A stretch of 9,594 nucleotides of DNA from Bacteroidales bacterium UBA2632 (lineage in GTDB: Bacteria > Bacteroidota > Bacteroidia > Bacteroidales > Dysgonomonadaceae), in contig DENY01000282.1 in the NCBI GenBank assembly GCA_002359825.1, positions 7,389 through 16,982 on the forward strand, written 5' to 3'. This document shows, piece by piece, positions 6,674-9,594 of this stretch. Position numbers and translations under genes: made by a program. Positions within the stretch are counted from its first letter, which is position 1. Every line of letters starts with the position of its first letter. Under the pieces are notes generated by a model. It was given only the letters and a program-made list of their open reading frames with translations, made no database searches and was not told where the DNA came from.

Positions 6674-8086
6674 TTATTTGCTAAACATTTTTTCATAATG
6701 AGGTATAGGTTCGAATATTCCACCACCTTTTTTGAAGTACTCTTTATTTGTATCATAAAATCCTTGGTGAACATCAATCCATGGTGCTTTATTACTAGGA
6801 TAGTAACTTTTCATTTTTTCCCAATTCGAGTAGTTTTGATGTCCGTTACTTTCTAAAAGTCCTAAACCCTCTAATCCAGGAAACGATTGCAGTCTTGCTG
6901 CAACGTTTTTGTTCCATTCTACAAGTATTGGATTAACAGTTAAATCAGCACATAAACAAGGAATGTTATTATCCGTCGCTGCTTTTGCAATTTTCATCGT
7001 CATACTTAATGTTTTAGCAATTGGTTTAAGGGCTATAGCTCTATATCCCATTTGAATTCTATCAATCGTATCTGATTCGGTATGTGCACTCTCATCAGAC
7101 GCTAAACGAAGGGGGATATCAGACACATCAATTCGTAAATCCTCAGGGAATGGCTCCTCTATCAAGACTATTTGGTCTAAAGCTTTGATCTTATCAGCAT
7201 AATCTATGAATTTCAAGAATGTATCCTTTGACTCGTATCGCTGATTGGCATCAAAATAATAAGGGAGTTTTCCGTTTTCGGTATGTGGTGTTTGAATATT
7301 TTTTAAAACTGAATGGATATCATACAATCTTTTTTTGTCCTTTTCGAGCATCTCTTGTTGAGTTCCACCTTGCCCTATTTTAATTTTCATGAAGAAATAA
7401 CCCAAGTCTGTCTCTTTTCTAATTTCCTCTGCACTTACATTATATGAAATAAGAGGTATTGCAGCTACTTTCTTATGTTTTTCAGAAAAAGTCGATTTAT
7501 ATTCTTGAGGAATCAACTCATCGAAATTAGTAATTCCATTTTCTTTTGCATATAATAGCCACAGAGCATTGTCTACAGATACTAAAGCGTTTAATACAAA
7601 TGTTTTTGACAAGTTCGGATTATTTGTAATATATTTACCATACTCATGCAGATCAGGCAATAGCTTATCAATCAAATCAATTGGAGATGTAAATATTTTG
7701 TTCTTAAGTAACTGAAGTGCTCTTTCTGTTATCGCATACATAAAGGCATTGCCTCCCGACTCTGAGTTTGTTGAAAAAACAGTTGAATCTGACCACAACA
7801 CACTTTGTGTTCCCAAGCCTATAGAGTGATTCCCAGATGTACTCTCAATATAACTAATAGCTTGCCATAATTCAGACAAATAACCACCCTTAAATCCAAA
7901 AGGACTTATCAAAGATTCTCTTTCAAAACGGGAATTAACATTGCCTATCGTTATTTTTTTAGTCCCAATATTTGCATGCATTTTAGAGGCAGATTTATTT
8001 AAATTATAAGAATTTAAAGAAGGTATAATTGCAATACTACTCATTGCATAAATACTTTTTTTTATAAAATTACGCCGTGATACCAT
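6674..8086 (-). CDS. Tat-signal enolase-superfamily protein (mandelate racemase/muconate lactonizing enzyme type)
   Basis: This is an enolase-superfamily enzyme that should abstract a proton alpha to a carboxylate, giving dehydration, epimerisation or cycloisomerisation with Mg2+. In the longer 474-residue numbering the catalytic pattern is complete: KIK (238-240), metal ligands D283 (FDAN), E314 (IEEP) and D335 (ASDES), and K358 (ALKP). Lysines on both faces resemble the muconate lactonizing subgroup rather than the His/Asp pair of mandelate racemase. The N terminus has a Tat motif, SRRNFIKKS, and a hydrophobic run, so the enzyme is probably exported already folded. The frame opens at a GTG at 8098, but the ATG at 8086 is preferred (470 residues): it gives MVSRRNFIKKS, and GTG starts are uncommon in this phylum. 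It is the first gene of the three-gene operon. Substrate unknown. Confidence 0.85.
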   Translation of the reverse strand: MVSRRNFIKKSIYAMSSIAIIPSLNSYNLNKSASKMHANIGTKKITIGNVNSRFERESLISPFGFKGGYLSELWQAISYIESTSGNHSIGLGTQSVLWSDSTVFSTNSESGGNAFMYAITERALQLLKNKIFTSPIDLIDKLLPDLHEYGKYITNNPNLSKTFVLNALVSVDNALWLLYAKENGITNFDELIPQEYKSTFSEKHKKVAAIPLISYNVSAEEIRKETDLGYFFMKIKIGQGGTQQEMLEKDKKRLYDIHSVLKNIQTPHTENGKLPYYFDANQRYESKDTFLKFIDYADKIKALDQIVLIEEPFPEDLRIDVSDIPLRLASDESAHTESDTIDRIQMGYRAIALKPIAKTLSMTMKIAKAATDNNIPCLCADLTVNPILVEWNKNVAARLQSFPGLEGLGLLESNGHQNYSNWEKMKSYYPSNKAPWIDVHQGFYDTNKEYFKKGGGIFEPIPHYEKMFSK

Positions 8087-8231
8087 GATGATTTTCACTA
8101 ATTCCTGTGATGGGTTAATATATTATTGCATAAATAAAGGTATTTAATCAGATTATTCAGTCTACTTTTACGAAAACATATCCTCAAATAACGTTGCACA
8201 CACTGATAATTTAGTAATCATTGTTTCACAC

Positions 8232-8248
8232 TTCATTCTTTGAATGAA
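8232..8248. repeat. Perfect inverted repeat, possible operator
   Basis: TTCATTC (8232-8238) and GAATGAA (8242-8248) are separated by TTT. The site lies between the two divergent genes, about 145 bases from the enolase-family start and 165 from the aminopeptidase start. It could be a binding site for a regulator of the operon. No T run follows, so it is not a terminator. A chance AT-rich palindrome is possible. Confidence 0.3.
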
Positions 8249-8378
8249 TATTAAACATACAATTTCTTGAAAAACAACAATATTTAATCGCTCAGAAATA
8301 CTCCTCAAAACCAAGCCATTTTCACTTTTCTCTTTTCATTTTTCACTTGATTTCCCTCTTTCTTTTCCACTTTTTTCT

Positions 8379-8386
8379 TATCTTTG
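8379..8386 (+). promoter_or_regulatory. -7 promoter box of the aminopeptidase gene
   Basis: TATCTTTG matches the Bacteroidetes -7 consensus TAnnTTTG exactly and ends 26 bases before the ATG, implying transcription from about 8392 and a 5' leader of roughly 20 A-rich bases. No good TTTG is seen 19 bases upstream (the bases there are CTCT), so the -33 element is weak. Confidence 0.6.
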
Positions 8387-8411
8387 TATATAAACAAATA
8401 AAGAAATCATT

Positions 8412-9594
8412 ATGAAAAAGAATGACATCCCCGAAAGACTTTCGGCCCTTCGAAAATTTATGGAAAGCAAAAACCTCAACGTTTTTGTTATCCCAAGTAC
8501 CGACCCACATTTAAGTGAATATCCTGCTGCAACTTGGGAGAGCCGCAAATGGATTAGTGGTTTCACTGGTTCGGCAGGAACAATAGTGGTAACGCTAAAA
8601 GAAGCTGGCTTATTTACAGACTCTCGCTATTTTTTGCAAGGGAAAACCGAATTGGCTAACACGGGTATCGATTTGTTTAAAGTGGGTTTACCCGAAACTC
8701 CCGAAATGATTGATTGGATCATTGATCAAGCTGGAGAAAATGGTAAAGTAGGCATTGACGGACTGGTATATGCTGCAGCTGATGCACAGTTACTTGAAAA
8801 CAGACTGAAACGCAAGAACATTGAATTGGTTACTCAATTCGACCCGTTTGCAGAAATTTGGAAAGACAGACCCGAAATACCAACCAACGAAATCTTCATT
8901 TTGCCCGAAGATGTGACTGGTGAATCGGCAAAAAGCAAAATCAATCGTATTGTTGAGGTTTTGAAAAAAGAAGATGCTGATGGTATGCTCATGGTTACAT
9001 TAGACGCTATTGCATGGACATTTAACATAAGAGGAAACGATGTAGATTTCAATCCGGTTGCTGTTGCTTATTCCTATATTTCGGAAAAAGAAACAGTTTT
9101 GTTTATTAATCCTAAGAAACTTACCAACGAAGTTGCAGATAACCTTAAACAACAAGGTGTGACATTGGCAGCTTATGATAAGATATTTGACTTTGTAAGC
9201 AATCTTCCTGCAAACAGTTCAGTATTGGTAACAGGAAGTAAAATTAATCGCCGACTATTGCAAACAATTCCCGCCAACTGTACAGTGATAGATGTACCAT
9301 CTCCTGCCGATTTGATGAAGAGCAAGAAGAACGAAACCGAACTAAAAGGCTTCCGTAATGCTATGTTGAAAGATGGAATTGCATTAGTTAAGTTTTATAT
9401 GTGGATGGAGAAAGCTGTTCCAGCGGGTGAAGTAACAGAAGTGACCATTGAAGATAAACTGCGTGAATATCGTTCGCAACAACCTCTCTATTTCGGCGAA
9501 AGCTTCAACACAATTGCAGGATATGCAGGAAATGGTGCTATAGTGCATTATCATGCCACACCGGAGAATCATTCAAAAGTTGAACCTAAAGGCA
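8412..9594 (+). CDS. Xaa-Pro aminopeptidase (aminopeptidase P, M24B; 3' end outside window)
   Basis: This enzyme removes an N-terminal residue ahead of proline, using two metal ions, in the cytoplasm. The frame starts MKKNDIPERLSALRKFM and runs open to the right edge (394 residues). No signal peptide is present. It has the creatinase N-terminal domain (VFVIPSTDPHLSEY, 24-37; WISGFTGSAGT, 48-58; TDSRYFLQ) and a second creatinase-like domain with WTFNIRGNDVDFNPV. It then enters the catalytic M24 fold at GFRNAMLKDGIALV and NTIAGYAGNGAIVHYHA. The His in GAIVHYH matches the substrate-binding/proton-shuttle His of the long three-domain enzymes such as human XPNPEP1. The Asp/Asp/His/Glu/Glu metal ligands lie past the edge, so activity cannot be checked here. 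The usual length is about 590 residues. It stands divergent from the three-gene operon and is probably an unrelated housekeeping gene. Confidence 0.93.
   Translation, partial: MKKNDIPERLSALRKFMESKNLNVFVIPSTDPHLSEYPAATWESRKWISGFTGSAGTIVVTLKEAGLFTDSRYFLQGKTELANTGIDLFKVGLPETPEMIDWIIDQAGENGKVGIDGLVYAAADAQLLENRLKRKNIELVTQFDPFAEIWKDRPEIPTNEIFILPEDVTGESAKSKINRIVEVLKKEDADGMLMVTLDAIAWTFNIRGNDVDFNPVAVAYSYISEKETVLFINPKKLTNEVADNLKQQGVTLAAYDKIFDFVSNLPANSSVLVTGSKINRRLLQTIPANCTVIDVPSPADLMKSKKNETELKGFRNAMLKDGIALVKFYMWMEKAVPAGEVTEVTIEDKLREYRSQQPLYFGESFNTIAGYAGNGAIVHYHATPENHSKVEPKG

Larger units (their letters stand above)
8087..8411. other. Divergent spacer between the three-gene operon and the aminopeptidase gene
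   Basis: This 325-base spacer has no credible gene. It must hold the operon promoter on the minus strand. The best -7 candidate is TACCTTTA (8142-8135), about 50 bases before the ATG, but its -33 partner at 19 bases (GTAG) is poor, so it is not called. It also contains a 7+7 inverted repeat at 8232-8248, a pyrimidine-rich tract at about 8319-8379 with repeated TTTTCAC/TTTTCAT units, and the aminopeptidase promoter. No riboswitch or RNA gene was recognised. Confidence 0.6.

Noticed and set aside
8087..8098. GTG start for the enolase-superfamily gene at 8098
   Set aside because: It adds only MKII before an ATG that gives a standard Tat N terminus; GTG starts are uncommon in this phylum.

Overview
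The window reads as chromosomal DNA of an AT-rich member of the Bacteroidetes, most likely Bacteroidales. Three things point there: Bacteroidetes-type promoter elements (TTTG, 19 bases, then a TAnnTTTG-like box), A/T-rich gene starts without clear Shine-Dalgarno sequences, and the protein types present (a long three-domain Xaa-Pro aminopeptidase, Tat-signal Gfo/Idh/MocA and enolase-superfamily proteins, and an exported FAD_oxidored protein). The genus cannot be fixed from the sequence alone.

Left third (1-2763, minus strand): the start of a leucine biosynthesis operon. A promoter near 2733-2763 is followed by a 23-codon leader peptide (2638-2709) with the run IIISIILLL, then an antiterminator/terminator pair (2582-2648 and 2563-2598), then leuA (2-isopropylmalate synthase), then leuC (3-isopropylmalate dehydratase large subunit, cut by the left edge). 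This is a complete ribosome-mediated transcription attenuator that apparently senses both isoleucine and leucine.

Non-coding stretch 2764-3432: no credible gene. It holds two about 91% identical copies of a hairpin-forming repeat of about 58 bases, a possible third decayed copy, an 11-base tandem duplication and a 32-base palindrome just past the end of the next operon.

Middle (3433-8086, minus strand): a compact three-gene operon, transcribed in the order enolase-superfamily protein, Gfo/Idh/MocA oxidoreductase, FAD-dependent oxidoreductase, with 29- and 38-base gaps. All three carry export signals, the first two Tat-like and the third Sec-like. Together they look like an extracytoplasmic oxidation/dehydration pathway for a sugar, sugar acid or glycoside. 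No transporter, glycoside hydrolase or regulator lies beside them and the substrate is unknown.

Right end (8412-9594, plus strand): a divergent aminopeptidase P gene, cut by the right edge just before its metal ligands. The 8087-8411 divergent spacer holds a perfect TATCTTTG -7 box for it, a small inverted repeat and a pyrimidine-rich tract.

The strongest candidates for closer study are the Ile/Leu attenuator and the exported three-enzyme cluster.
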